A stretch of DNA of 64,000 nt, from contig PTEX01000092.1 in NCBI GenBank assembly GCA_003342815.1, positions 1,903,373 to 1,967,372 of the forward strand. Reading direction: 5' to 3'. The position numbers and the translations under genes were made by a program. A model generated the notes under the pieces. It had not been told where the DNA came from. It ran no database searches and saw nothing but the letters and a program-made list of their open reading frames with translations. Shown here piece by piece: positions 40,101-51,059 of the stretch. Numbering within the stretch: position 1 is the first letter of the stretch; each line of letters begins with the position of its first letter. Source of the DNA: Eudromia elegans. Its lineage: Eukaryota > Chordata > Aves > Tinamiformes > Tinamidae.

Positions 40101-40164
40101 CACTCGTCTTTCCTAAGACAGGAATCTATCTCAGGTATTGTCTCTGCTTGTTTCTTCTGGACAG

Positions 40165-40727
40165 GCTCTGTGTTTTCTGCTCTGAAGCCCCCTGAAACGA
40201 TCTTCAAGGTGATTTTTTGGCTTGGTTATTTTAACAGCTGCTTGAATCCAATCATCTACCCTTGCTCAAGCAAAGAGTTCAAGAGAGCTTTTATACAAAT
40301 CCTAAAATGCCAGTGCCACCGTCGGAAGCAGCTGGGGTGGTGGGCCTACAGCTACAGAAACTGGAATCGGTGCTCCTTCGAACACCCCAGGAAGGACTCT
40401 CTGGAAGACACCGGGAGTTTCCTAAGTGGCAGTCAGAGGACATTATCTTCAGCATCTCCCAGCCCAGGCTACCTGAGCAGAATTAGTCACCCGCATATGG
40501 AGATGTGCACATTCCAGGAGTGGAAAAATTCCAGCTCTTTCCTGAGCCCCTTACAAGAAGGTAACAGGCAGAAGGACCCATGCCAGTTCTTTACCTTCAA
40601 CCTCTTATCGGAGCGCAATGGACACATTGCTGCTGGCAGCCAAGCTTCTGGCAGCCGGGACTGCGGGGCTGTGTGTGACACACTGAATAGCAAAAGCAAA
40701 TGCAGAGCAAACGTGACGCTAGAATGA
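40165..40727 (+). CDS. ADRA1B: Alpha-1B adrenergic receptor, coding exon 2 (residues 321-507)
   Basis: This exon completes the receptor: extracellular loop 3, TM7 with NPIIY at 348-352, helix 8 and the cytosolic tail. The acceptor is TTCTGGACAG then GC, restoring Gly321. Cys369 and Cys371 match the palmitoylated cysteines of mammalian alpha-1B. The serine cluster in [18 protein letters not shown] (407-424) matches the region phosphorylated by GRKs during desensitisation. After KCQC, the long arginine run of mammalian alpha-1B is replaced by HRRKQLGWW. The protein ends NVTLE and totals 507 residues against about 520 in human. The distal tail is the least conserved part. Confidence 0.95.
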
Positions 40728-41290
40728 ACAGATTCATAAAGCTGCTGGCCTGGACTCTGTTCTCCTCCTCAGACACTAATTCCCTGGATGTTAGCCCACG
40801 TCAAGGAATGGACTGTGCAGTTTCTCAGCATGGCACTAGAAGGAAGCCAGTGAGGGAGAGGCCAGCTCCCATCACCAAAGTAGCACAGTATGAGGATCAA
40901 CCATATTTCAAGTCAATTGTAGCCAGAGAGGCTACAGAATGCAGGGAAGGAGCCAGATGAACCCAGAGAAGAGCAGAGACAAATATTTAGATATCATGGA
41001 AGTGCTGTAGAACAGCCAAACTCATCTGTGTATAGAAAGAATGTATAGATGTGGGAATAGGTGGGGGGGCCGCATATGAACATGTGTGTGTACATGTGTG
41101 CTAGCCGCATGTTTGGGTGCCTGAGAGTGGCCGTGAGCAATGCACCTGTGCAGTATTGTTTGTACCTCTCCAGGGTACCAGTTGCCGCTGATTTTGCCTG
41201 TAAAATTCTTATTGTTGTTGTACTTCACTGTACATTAGCACTTTAGAAATGGAAAAGAATGTCAAAGATTAAAGTAATTTTTCAACAATT
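40728..41290 (+). other. ADRA1B: ADRA1B 3' UTR (proximal end estimated)
   Basis: Non-coding sequence follows the TGA stop. The first plausible poly(A) signal is ATTAAA at 41268-41273, followed by T-rich sequence. A stronger pair of overlapping AATAAA hexamers lies further on at 42490-42499 and could mark a longer isoform. A CATGTGTGTGTACATGTGTG stretch lies near 41080. The end point is an estimate, not a mapped cleavage site. Confidence 0.45.
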
Positions 41291-41897
41291 TAAACGCTTG
41301 CACCTATGAATATAGAACTGTAATTAAGCCAGGTTCCCTCATCACATGATTTTCACTTCAAAACAAAATCCTCATAGAGGTCAAGTTTGCCATTGTAACT
41401 TTTAGGATGCTCTCGAAGCTCTCTGCAATTGTCTCTCTTCCATGCTTCCCTCGTCCAAAACAGATGTAAGCTCCTCTATCCTTCACCACATTCTTTTTGG
41501 AAAGTTTGAAAATACCAGCACTGATAAAAGCTCACAATCCACATTTCAGCACATTAATAAGTGTTCTGTAAACATGCAGGCTACCAGATCATCTGATTTC
41601 TGAAAGCAATATTCATAAATCACTCCAAAACCCTCATAAAAAGTGCTGTGGACACAGCACAAAAGAGCATTGACCGCTGGAGGCCCAAAATCCAACCTTA
41701 AAGCAGCTATGCAGAGCCCTTCATTGTTTCCGCACACTTTGAAAACAGCATAGCATTTTTAGCAGTTGTATTTTGCCAGTTATGCCAGAAAAGAAACAGA
41801 TAAAAACATGCAGTAGAAATTCAGTTTCATTAATATTCTTCTCCTTAATACTACATTGCTGTAACAGAATTCCTAAGAATATCTTCTACGATAGAAG

Positions 41898-41923
41898 AAC
41901 ATGACCTTCTTTTAGGTCATGTT
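41898..41923. promoter_or_regulatory. Perfect hairpin holding an ER6 nuclear-receptor-like element
   Basis: AACATGACCT and AGGTCATGTT form a perfect 10-bp inverted repeat with a six-base spacer (TCTTTT). It contains TGACCT-n6-AGGTCA: two perfect AGGTCA half-sites as an everted repeat with spacer six. ER6 is a layout used by PXR/CAR-RXR and related receptors. Binding is inferred only. In RNA the same sequence would fold as a short hairpin in any extended ADRA1B 3' UTR. Confidence 0.45.
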
Positions 41924-42489
41924 TGGAAGTTGTTTTCATCTCATGCAAGTAAGTGTGAATCATGAAAGTAGTGACTGAATGTGAAAAGATAGAATGGTAG
42001 AAACCATGAAGATTGCTATTTACCCCTTCCTTTAACTGGGGTTTGTATTAGTCGGAGTTTTAGTGACATTCTTTTAAAGTCTGAAAGAGAATGAGCCATA
42101 AACAGATGTATTGAAAATACTTAGGGTCAATTTAACAATGCTAGATCCCAAGGGAGAGCCATTTCCTTTTGTGTCCTTGAATCTGTATGCTCTCATTAAG
42201 TTGACAGGGATGTGGCTTGTGGTTAGATCAAATATCCTGCAGTTCAGTGAGAAACGCCAGGAAAGCATATTCTAAGGTCTTCCCATGGTCATATGTTGTA
42301 CTGAGACCAATATAAGTACATTTTGAGTCTAACACTGAATCCAAAGACCAGTCTCCTATTTAGACAACACTGTTCTGATCATAAGGAATGCTGTAATTTC
42401 CTCTTAAAATGAAAATGCTTACAAAATTTAAAAGTACTACACAACAGATAAATTCTTTTTGCTCATTTATCACAAGTCTTTATGGTTAC

Positions 42490-42499
42490 AATAAATAAA
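42490..42499 (+). terminator. Overlapping AATAAA poly(A) signals (candidate distal ADRA1B end)
   Basis: AATAAATAAA gives two overlapping canonical hexamers, about 1.76 kb past the ADRA1B stop codon on the same strand. In AT-rich DNA such hexamers are frequent, so use as a distal cleavage signal is only a possibility. Confidence 0.3.
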
Positions 42500-45400
42500 G
42501 AATTTACTATATGGCAGGGAGGTGCTAGCATGAAATTATCATCTTTGGGGTTCTAAGTGGCAGATAAACAATTTTCAACCTACTGCTATAATTTCTGGAG
42601 CAACCTTACCAAAGCATCCCACATTTTTACTCACATTGGGCTTTGGGAGGCCTCTTATAAATACTGTAAATTGGAACCCAACTTTTAAATCTAAGCAGCT
42701 GATGACACACTTCAGCTGAACTTTGAATTACACATGATTTGTACAGTATAAAGTAAATCTAAGTAACATTATTAATATTTGAGAATCTCTAAATTATACG
42801 GTAGGTTTCACAGTAACTAATATTCTGTTGCTCCAAAGCTTTTAGCAAAGTGGCTTTCAGAGATTGATCATTCTATTCTCTTAATTAGACTCTAGTCCTA
42901 ATAAATTTTCTAGTGGTATCTGTTATCATTTAAGCTCTTTTAACAACACAATTTAATTCTCTATAGTTATCTATGAAAGCTGACTGTATATCACTGCATA
43001 TCAGCGTGACCTATGGGTAGCTGTCATCTTTGTATATTTGTTACAGGTAATGGTATAAACATAGCAAGGGAAGATCTCCTACTGCTTTTTAGAATCTACA
43101 GAAGACAAAACCAAACAAAAAATATTTTTTCACTAAAAAAAACACCTTTCTTTTTATGCCCTAACTCTGATCAGATAAGAAGATATGTATTAACAAAGGT
43201 TACATCATGCCAGCCCATGCCAATCAGAATAGCCAGTGCCTCTAACACTACAAATCACATGCAAAAAGCTTCCCTGTGCTAAAACCCCAAGATCTGTGTC
43301 CTATCTGTCTGGGAGAGATCAGGGAAGAAGGTGTCCCACAGGCAGATGGTGATAGTGAGGCTTATCCCAAAGAGATCCATTGCTCTTCTGTAGGTTTGGA
43401 CAGGGAAGGCTGCCAGACTCGGCAGGGTCTCAGCACCACGGATGCATTCATCATTGCCAGCCTGGTTCCTCTCACATCAGCCACAGCATCGCTGCTCTTT
43501 GATAAAGTCATAGCATGGGAGGTATTTTGTAGGTCCCATACAGACTGTCCTTCTTGCCCTAAGTAGCACTAGTACCAGTGACGACAAATATATGCGAATA
43601 TGAGAAAGTGTTTGAATATAAGCTTCAAAAAGATCACATCACATCTCCTCATAAGCTACCAAAAATGGCTTCCTCAACTCCAGGCACAGCCTTGGTGAAT
43701 GCAACCTTAATATATGGATTTGAAAGAAGGAACAGGATTAAAGAGGAGAAAGGCTGGCATGCCAATTTAAAATATGAATCTCTTTCAAGGTTTTTCTGGA
43801 TAAATCTATTCTAAATGTCTTTATTTTTATGACTGCAGTCTTCTAATACTGTCATCAGGCAAAGCAAGTCCAAATGAGCCCCAGATGTCCTCTCATCCCA
43901 TTGTTAGTTCTTCCTCTGTTGTAAGATTTTTCTTTAAAGAAGAATTTATCTGGTTCAGGCCACCATTATGAAAACTTGCGGGACCAACACGTATCAACCC
44001 ATTATTTTAGAACAGTCAAAATTCATCTGAGAAGCAGAATACCTGGTATCCACTGCAATGACAGCTGACATGCAATGGCAGGCTGTGAGAAGCAACTAGA
44101 CGCCACTGGATGTTTTTTTTTCTGCATTACTGACAAGCCTTCTGATGAACCCATTTGGTGAGCAAATAGATTTGCCTCCAAAGACGAGTTGCTGCTATTT
44201 AGCATAGAAGGTGCTCATAAAACACCATGAATTTCTCCAGGTTAAGCTACTATGTGGAGTTTAATCACTAACAAGGGGCTAGTACAAAGCCATTCAGTTG
44301 AGAGGCACAGCTGTAATGGCTCACAGAGTATTGTTACAGCCCAGCTGCACATAAATTAAATCCATTACTCTTCAATGCACTCAGCTATCACAGAAGTGCT
44401 TCTTATTTTTGCAACTGGTTATGGTAAAATCAATCCAACTGAATGAGATTGAAACCCTGGATGATTTTGTATTCTTTACTTTTCGGAAATGTGGTATTCT
44501 ATTATCTTTCCAAATGGGACAGGAAGAGAAGAGGGGACAATAATATTATAAAGTATCATTTTTGTCTAGATTATGTAAAAATAGCAACTTTCTGTTCAAT
44601 AGATATGCTCCCTGTTCTCAACTTCCTGCTCTCGACTTTCACCTCATACAAATAAGCATAAAATTGCACAATGCAAGAAATAGTAATTCACAGAAGATAC
44701 AGTATGAAAGCAGTGGTATACAGAAACTGTATGGAAACTGTAAGGAAATATTTCAGCTACAAGTAACATGAGGACAAGTCATGGTATTTTTAATCATTTT
44801 AATATAACCAAAAAATGTTCCCATTCACTAAGACTTTTGGGGAACAGAAAGGGATATTTCACATTCTTCTCATGAAGCAGGCGATTGTGTAAAGTGTTAA
44901 ATGAAGATACCCAAGGTCAGGAAAAGCACTTGAACCAGTAACATAGTGCACTACAAAGCACCAGCCTAGGAATAATCCAGTCTCTGCCATAATGACTGTT
45001 TTTATGTTTTCTCTCCAGGCTGTATAATAAAATCTGCAGAGATATTACAGTGCATCATGAGGTCCTAGCTTTATAGTGGGATGGCTTTTACAGGACACAT
45101 CCACCAAAACTTGTGCTCTAGGGGTTAAGGCACTCCCATAAGTAAAGAGAAAATTGAGCCCAAAAGTCCTTCATACGTAATGACTATTAGGCCAAAGGCC
45201 ATCATATAAATGTTGGGCTTATTTTTCATAAGGTGGAGTTTTACTTTTCCTTTCAAAAAAGAGCTGAAAGTTCCTGCCCTCTGTAGAGACAAGAACACTG
45301 TGGATCCTAAGTGCTTGAAGATACCTTCCTGGCACATATAGGAAGATCCTTGGAGAAGACACAATTTCAGGTATGCCCCACGTCCTTTCAGATTGTCTCT

Positions 45401-47800
45401 CTTCCTACCAGTAAACAACTTACAGCTCAGATTTACGAGGTTGTCTGCATTGGATCCCATTGTCAAACACCTCTGCGCACACTTTATAGGAATCACAGAC
45501 ATCAGCATCTTGTTGTCTTTGTTTTTTCTCCTAGAGAACACCTGGAGAATCCAGGCTTATTTTTGCCTTTATCAAATTTTTTTTTCATATATTTATCTTA
45601 CAGAAATTACTTTCCAAAAGGCCTATGTATAGCATTCAGTAAGCATGTTAAGTATGAAAGAAAACCTCCCAAGGCTCACATAAGAGAGGCAGCTATTTCA
45701 CATTTAAGGGGTTCATTAGAGCCATCTGTTCAGTTGACATTACAAATAGACAGAGACGATACATCATCTTAAGCTCTCTCTATCCACTACTTACTATTTT
45801 AGGTTTGTATATATACATATCCAAAAAATCCTAAATTCCACCATTATTCTCTTGGGAAGTGTAATTATTGGTTTGTCTACAAAATGTGGGAGATGCTTCT
45901 CTCTGAACGCATACTAATGAAAGGATCATGAACAATGATTTTTGTGGTAAACATTTTACCTCAATTCTCCTATAGATATATTTGTGTTAGCCAGCTGACA
46001 AAAACCTTGACATTTCAAAAGCACCAGCAAAATTCACATACACTGGACAGTGTGCAAGTCTACCATTTTCTGGGAAGCAAAGAATGAAATTTAGATATAA
46101 AAATAGATGTGGTTTAGCCTGTTCACAGAAAATCCTGGATTCAGGAACACACTGAGTCCTTTTTCTCATATATTACACAAAGCTGCTTTCACCTTTAGAT
46201 ATAGATAAATACATGAATCTATTTATGGATGTTAAGCTAATGTCTCATTAGCTTGCATGAATCTTTACCATGGTACTTTAAAGAACTGAGACTCACACAA
46301 TCATAATGTCTGACCATTGATCAGGTTTCCTTCCCATTCGCTTCTTAATAGCTTTTGAACCTCTACACTAATCTCAACCAAATCAACCCAAATCTTAAAA
46401 ATATTAGATTCACTTTGAGTATACAGTTTTAATAAAGCTTTTGTCTGAAATATTTTTTTCTAGTGCTCTAGTCATTCACAATTATATGCTTACTGTTTTT
46501 ATCAAGCAGCAGCTTAATGTTGAAGCTGCATTTTTGGTTTCTTCACAGAACCAAAAAACTTCCTTCAGGTTACAAACACGTCTCAGTCACTTAACTTTCT
46601 CATTAGAGTCATCAAGGGTAAAAGCCTAAAACCAAGAAAAAAAACAGCATGCCCTTAATCAAAGTCATTCTCTACAAGAAGAAATTAACTGAAACATATA
46701 ACATTTACTGTGCCATACTTGACCTGATGCAAATTCTTTATTATCAACTTTAGTAATTAAAAACATAAAAAATTTTACAGATGCTTAATAGGCTTTGTAA
46801 CATGTAACCTAAAAATACTCGGATTTCATGTGTCAGGACAAACAGTCTGACTAAAAGGCCCACTGTATAACATGGAAATTCTAACTATTTTAGAAATCAT
46901 TAATTGAAAATTTCAATAATGCGAAGAATATCTGCAAGGAGAGAACTCAGAGATGACTAATACCATCTGCCATTCTGCTATTTCTTCTCCAATGTAGGAT
47001 TATATAGCATTCTTTTTCTAATGGCTTACATGGAGAATTCATAGCAAAATGTGCTTTGTTTCATGTGCTTTTAAATTAATACATCTTTTCTTTTTTTACC
47101 TTTGAGAAAATCATTAATCATATTAGGCACCTCTGTGCAAAAGTTTAGGGTCTTTCAGATGGTTGGAATGTGATAGGGAGAGGAAATCTGTGGTAGTACT
47201 GGAAATTTCTTGCTTCAAAATATATTAGCTTGACCAGCAGAGAACATGCTCTCTTTTAATTGCCACACTCTTTATAAGGCTCCATCCAAGACACAGAGAA
47301 AAAGAGAACGGACATTTAAAAGTAATAACTCTCCAAATTTCTTTTATAAGTCAGCCTGAAAAGTGGACATGATAAAACTTTAATTTATAGCTATGATTAG
47401 AAAGTCTTTAATTGCCTATTTCACAATTTCCTTTAAAATGTTCTTTGGGAAACACAATAATTTGATTCCACTGAGAATTGTGTGCAAATGTTTAACTCTA
47501 GCAAAGAATCTGAACTGTTCATGACCTCTGGAAAATGGTAATTATTTTTTCTTTGCTTGATTTGTTGAGCTTTTGGACTGCTCACTTTGAAGATCAGAAA
47601 AAAAATCTCCCCCTAGACTAAATTTAGCATATGCTTTGTAGCCTGAGGTAATCATGGAACAGTTCATTCCTCTTCTTTTAGACAGCTAGGAGTCCAGTCC
47701 TGCGCTACTGTACTAAGTGGGAGCTTCAGCACTGATTTCAGTAAGAACTGGATTACATTTAAAAAGAAAGGAATAGGGATCCTCACATTGTAGATCAAAT

Positions 47801-47815
47801 GTCGCCATCTATTGG
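47801..47815 (-). promoter_or_regulatory. Candidate CTCF site
   Basis: Read on the minus strand, TCCAATAGATGGCGAC closely matches the CTCF core CCASYAGRKGGCRS, with one clear departure (A for the S after CCA). It lies in the spacer between ADRA1B and TTC1, where a boundary would make sense. Occupancy cannot be judged from sequence. Confidence 0.4.
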
Positions 47816-48040
47816 ACTCACATTCTGGTGAGAGTAATAAAATATTTTAGTTTATCTGAGATTGCCGAATTTTAGAACTACAATAAGTAGGAAGACTTTT
47901 TTCTAAGGTAGCAAGAGGACTCAAATTTCCAATACTCCTTCTAAACGAAGTCCCTCTCAGAAGTTACGCATTCCTGATGCTAAGTTGGTTTTGTCTTTAA
48001 AAAGATTTTTTGTCAATACTAAAATAGTACAGTAGTGCTA

Positions 48041-48078
48041 TAATACTATACTGCTATATTACTACTGCTATAGTATTA
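48041..48078. repeat. AT-rich inverted repeat within a low-complexity island
   Basis: TAATACTATA (48041-48050) and TATAGTATTA (48069-48078) are perfect inverted copies around an 18-base spacer. They sit in a low-complexity stretch (about 48016-48079) that also repeats TACTGCTATA. Confidence 0.7.
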
Positions 48079-49696
48079 ACAGTTGTGAAAGGTAGACAAA
48101 AATCCAAATTCTGAATCTTGAAGGCAGTGAGAAAAGAAAGTCTTGCTAAGGAAAGTATGGAGAGGCAAAACTTTCTCTGACTTAATCTCTTTAGCTAATG
48201 CCTGGCTCAAGGGAAACGCTGAGGTTTTAAAGCGTCCCACTTCAGGTATGCCGTGACCTCGGGTACTGCTGTGTGCTTACTTGAGAGGTAAACTCCGTGA
48301 GAACAGTGAGTAAATCTCACCAATACGAGCTCAGGCTTCCACAACCAAATTCTTATCCAAACACGTCTACTTACGCAGGATTTTATGTTCTTCATTTTTT
48401 CAACAGGTGTTCTGTTAAATAAACATTGTTGCTCTAAAAAATCCCTAAGCACCAAGAAGATTAAACAATGACACTGTGATTCCATTTTTTGTATATATAC
48501 AAGCTTCAGCTATTCACACACTTCCACTTAGAGAAATGAATTACAGCTTTTAAAAGACTGATTGTAGCTGCAACACGTTCTGTGTTGGCACAATTGAAAT
48601 CTACTGGTAAAAGCTGGCAACTGCCCTATGACCTCCAGGGTAAGTGATTCTTACTAAAAAGTTTACATTTGAAAATACTGTAAGAGTATGTTTATATATT
48701 TTTCAAACATTAAGTAACTTATGTACAAAGCACTTTAATGAGGAAAGTTAGAGGGGAAAAAAAAAAGAGGGGAAAGTGAGACCTTCAGTGCTGAGGCCTA
48801 CAGAGCTAAGTCAGTGCTTAGGAACCTCAGGCTGGAGTTACACACTCATTAGCTACACTCACAGCTAACAGAGGTTTAGTAGTTCTGGTTCTCCATCTGC
48901 GAGGTGGAGGATTGGTGCCCCAATTGTGGCGAGGAAGATCTGCAGTTCTGGTGGGTGCTTAACACCTCAGTACAAGTAAAGGCTTCAGGCTTTTAATATT
49001 GGCACTCGCAGGCATTTCCACAAGGATATTGTATTCCAATTTTCACTGTGTTGCAGCTTGCTTGGGGCTTACCACAGGATGAACCAGCAGATCCTGGCAG
49101 ATAGATACATACATATAAATCTGCTATTTTTGCACATATTTCTTCATAGGCGAGGAAACCTAAACATAACCGTGTTGATAAGGAAAAGCTGCCACTCATT
49201 TTGGGTCAGCAGCCCCACAGCACAGGCGCCAAAAGCAACAGGCAGATTTTGGATAGTGCTCAGCAGGGCTGGCTAGGCACTGGAACTGGGAGCCACGGCG
49301 TTTTTGACGAGCCAGGTAAGTCTGGGACTCGGTGGAACCCAAAAGCCCCTGCTTCACACAGAGGCAAGAACAACACCGTGCCAACCTGCATGGTATTTTG
49401 AGCAGCAACTCAAAACTTTAAGTAGTGCCAGTTCTTGTCAAGTTTTTACTGGTAAACAAACCCTTGTCTGGAAAAGGGAAATACAGACTGGCAGTCTGCC
49501 CTGCTGCGCTTAGGATTCTTCTTTGGGGTAAAACATCTTATCTTTCTCCTCACAGTCAAGTGACTTTTAAATAACATTTTAGACAGTTCAAAATTGCATG
49601 GCTTGATTTTCTACCATGGCTATAATTGTTTCTTTCCAAATGAAATTATTTTAAACAGGATAGTGTGAAGGTTCAGAAATACTTTCCCTAAGTCAA

Positions 49697-49733
49697 AATA
49701 AATTACAAATTCACAGAAAAAAAAAAAAAAAAA
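49697..49733 (+). repeat. A17 homopolymer preceded by AATAAA
   Basis: AATAAA at 49697-49702 is followed 14 bases later by 17 A bases (49717-49733). It resembles a retroposed tail, but no source sequence was recognised upstream. Confidence 0.45.
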
Positions 49734-49936
49734 CAAACCCACCCTGCATAGATGCCCATTTTTGTGAGCTAAATCACTGCAGCTGGATGCAACCCAGAGC
49801 AAATACTGGGACACAGCACTGACCTGATCTCAGGTCACACACGTGTCCTGCACTAAACAGACAATCCCCTTTTTTCGTCCATCTCCCCAGATTTGCCGAT
49901 TCTCTCCTCCCATCCTCCCCGCCGTGTACCCTTCCC

Positions 49937-49950
49937 ACAGCAGGTGGCAG
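49937..49950 (+). promoter_or_regulatory. Candidate CTCF site at the edge of the TTC1 CpG island
   Basis: ACAGCAGGTGGCAG matches the CTCF core CCASYAGRKGGCRS at all but the first position. It is on the plus strand, about 200 bp before the TTC1 promoter elements. CTCF sites near active promoters are common. Occupancy is inferred. Confidence 0.4.
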
Positions 49951-50079
49951 CTGCGCACGGCCACATCCCCGCCAGCCAGAGGAGCATGGGACGGGGCTCG
50001 GCCACCGTGACTCAGTGCTGCAAAAGCAGGACTGAAACCCACCTGCACCTCACGGGCAGAACGACCCCCTTTTTGCCCC

Positions 50080-50600
50080 AGGCGCCCCCGCCGCGCGCGC
50101 CCTGCCCAACGGTCCTAACGGCCAACCACCNGGGTCGTGACGTCACTCTCTACGTCACGCCCCGCCGCGAGACTACAGGCCCCAGGCGCCCGCGCGCGGC
50201 GCTCTCGCCGTGGTGAGCGCAACAGGAAGCGGCCGCGGGGTGAGAGGGCGGCGCGGGCGGAAGGAAGGAAGGGGAAGAAGGAGCAGGTCTCTGCGGCGGC
50301 GCGGGCGCGGCGCGGGCGGCCCAGCGGCACAGGCCGGGGCCTCGTCTGCCCTGGGGCGGCGGCCTCAGGCCTTTTCTGCGGGCCTGGGCGGCGCGGGGGC
50401 CCTGCGAGGCGGCGGGGAGCGAGTGGGTGCCGGGCAGGGAGCGGCAGGGCCTGCGCCTGGGTGAAGGCCGCTGCGTGCGGCTCTGCGGCCACTCGAGGAA
50501 GTGGGTGGATCGTGGAGGAGCCAGGGCCCCGCATGACCCTGGAGTGGGTTAGAGGGGCTCGTGCTGCTCCCCTTGGCCTCTGCGGGTGGTCGTGGTTTGC
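50080..50600 (+). promoter_or_regulatory. TTC1: TTC1 CpG-island promoter and untranslated first exon region
   Basis: The most GC- and CG-rich stretch in the window, lying just before the TTC1 coding exon. It contains two MYB-like sites (CAACGG 50107-50112, TAACGG 50116-50121), a perfect CRE TGACGTCA (50138-50145) and a second half-CRE in TACGTCAC (50151-50158). An ACTACAGGCCCCAGG block (50172-50186) resembles part of the ZNF143 element, and an ETS-like CAGGAAGCGG lies at 50223-50232. There is no TATA box. This fits a housekeeping promoter. Several GT donors could end exon 1 (for example GTGAGC at 50213 or GTGAAG near 50460), and I cannot choose among them. Confidence 0.75.
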
Positions 50601-50708
50601 TGAGAGTCAAAATTGAAGTTTCTTGGGATTCATTACATGACAGGGCTCCTATATTAGTTTTACTGAGGGTTGTTTCTCTCTCCTTCTTAAAATCCTACCC
50701 CCTCCAAG

Positions 50709-51059
50709 GAGTCTGGCATGGAAGAATCTAAAGAGTTGAGGTTGCCTGAAGAGTCACTCCGTAACTTAACGCTTTCTGATCAGAAGTCTTCAGAGAGCAC
50801 CAGTTCTTTGGCTGCTGGACCCCAAGAGACGCAGAATCTGAAAAACACTGAGAGTGGTTGCATGTCATCTTCAGCCACGGAGCCCCCAGCAGCAGATGAG
50901 AGCTTCCATGACTGTCATGACTCCTTTGAGGCAAAAGAACCCAAAGCAGATGATGAAGGGGATTTACAGAATGATGAGGATAGCTCAAAGAAGCAGACAG
51001 AGCTAGATGAAGAATATTTACTAGAACTAGAAAAAGATATGCCAGAGGAAGAAAAACAG
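50709..51059 (+). CDS. TTC1: TTC1 first coding exon (start codon at 50718, residues 1-114)
   Basis: TTC1 is a cytosolic adaptor with three TPR repeats, reported to bind chaperones and G-alpha-16/Ras. This exon encodes its acidic, low-complexity N-terminus. Recognition rests on SFHDCHDSFE (62-71) and LDEEYLLELEKDMPEEEKQ (96-114), which match recalled human TTC1 with few changes. The start ATG has G at -3 and +4. Nine bases of 5' UTR follow an acceptor-like CCCCCTCCAAG ending at 50708. The exon ends AAACAG then GTAATA, in phase 0. Reading on into the intron gives a stop at 51143, so intron retention would yield a short product. Residues before about 60 are poorly conserved, as usual for this protein. 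Confidence 0.93.

Larger units (their letters stand above)
24728..40164 (+). other. ADRA1B: ADRA1B intron (about 15.4 kb, phase 1)
   Basis: The intron begins GTAAGT and ends TTTCTTCTGGACAG, and it splits the codon for Gly321 after its first base. It holds two CR1 fragments (33845-34070 and about 36205-36540), GC-rich islets at 26520-26600 and 31980-32160, and microsatellites. No other exon was recognised. The longest open frame (181 codons, 36483-37028) starts inside a CR1 fragment and is not considered a gene. Conserved enhancers may lie here but need an alignment to see. Confidence 0.9.
41291..49900. other. Intergenic spacer between ADRA1B and TTC1 (or long ADRA1B 3' UTR in part)
   Basis: No gene was recognised. 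It contains an ER6-type hairpin (41898-41923), tandem AATAAA at 42490-42499, a REST-like half-site (43430-43442), a homeodomain-type inverted repeat (46234-46254), a CTCF-like site (47801-47815), an AT-rich inverted repeat (48041-48078) and a 17-base A run (49717-49733). Open frames of up to 153 codons occur, but none has homology I can name. Confidence 0.6.

Noticed and set aside
41075-41100. p53-like pair of CATG cores in the ADRA1B 3' UTR
   Set aside because: Flanking purine/pyrimidine positions depart several times from the consensus, and the sequence is a TG-rich simple repeat.
43276-43566. A 96-codon frame starting with a CPICLGE motif and ending CPSC, suggestive of a RING finger
   Set aside because: Between the two cysteine pairs, the spacing and the central Cys/His ligands of a RING domain are missing, and there is no splice context or neighbouring exon. 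Most likely chance.
45311-45772. A 153-codon plus-strand frame with a 138-codon frame on the other strand
   Set aside because: Overlapping open frames on both strands with no homology are typical of stop-poor chance sequence.
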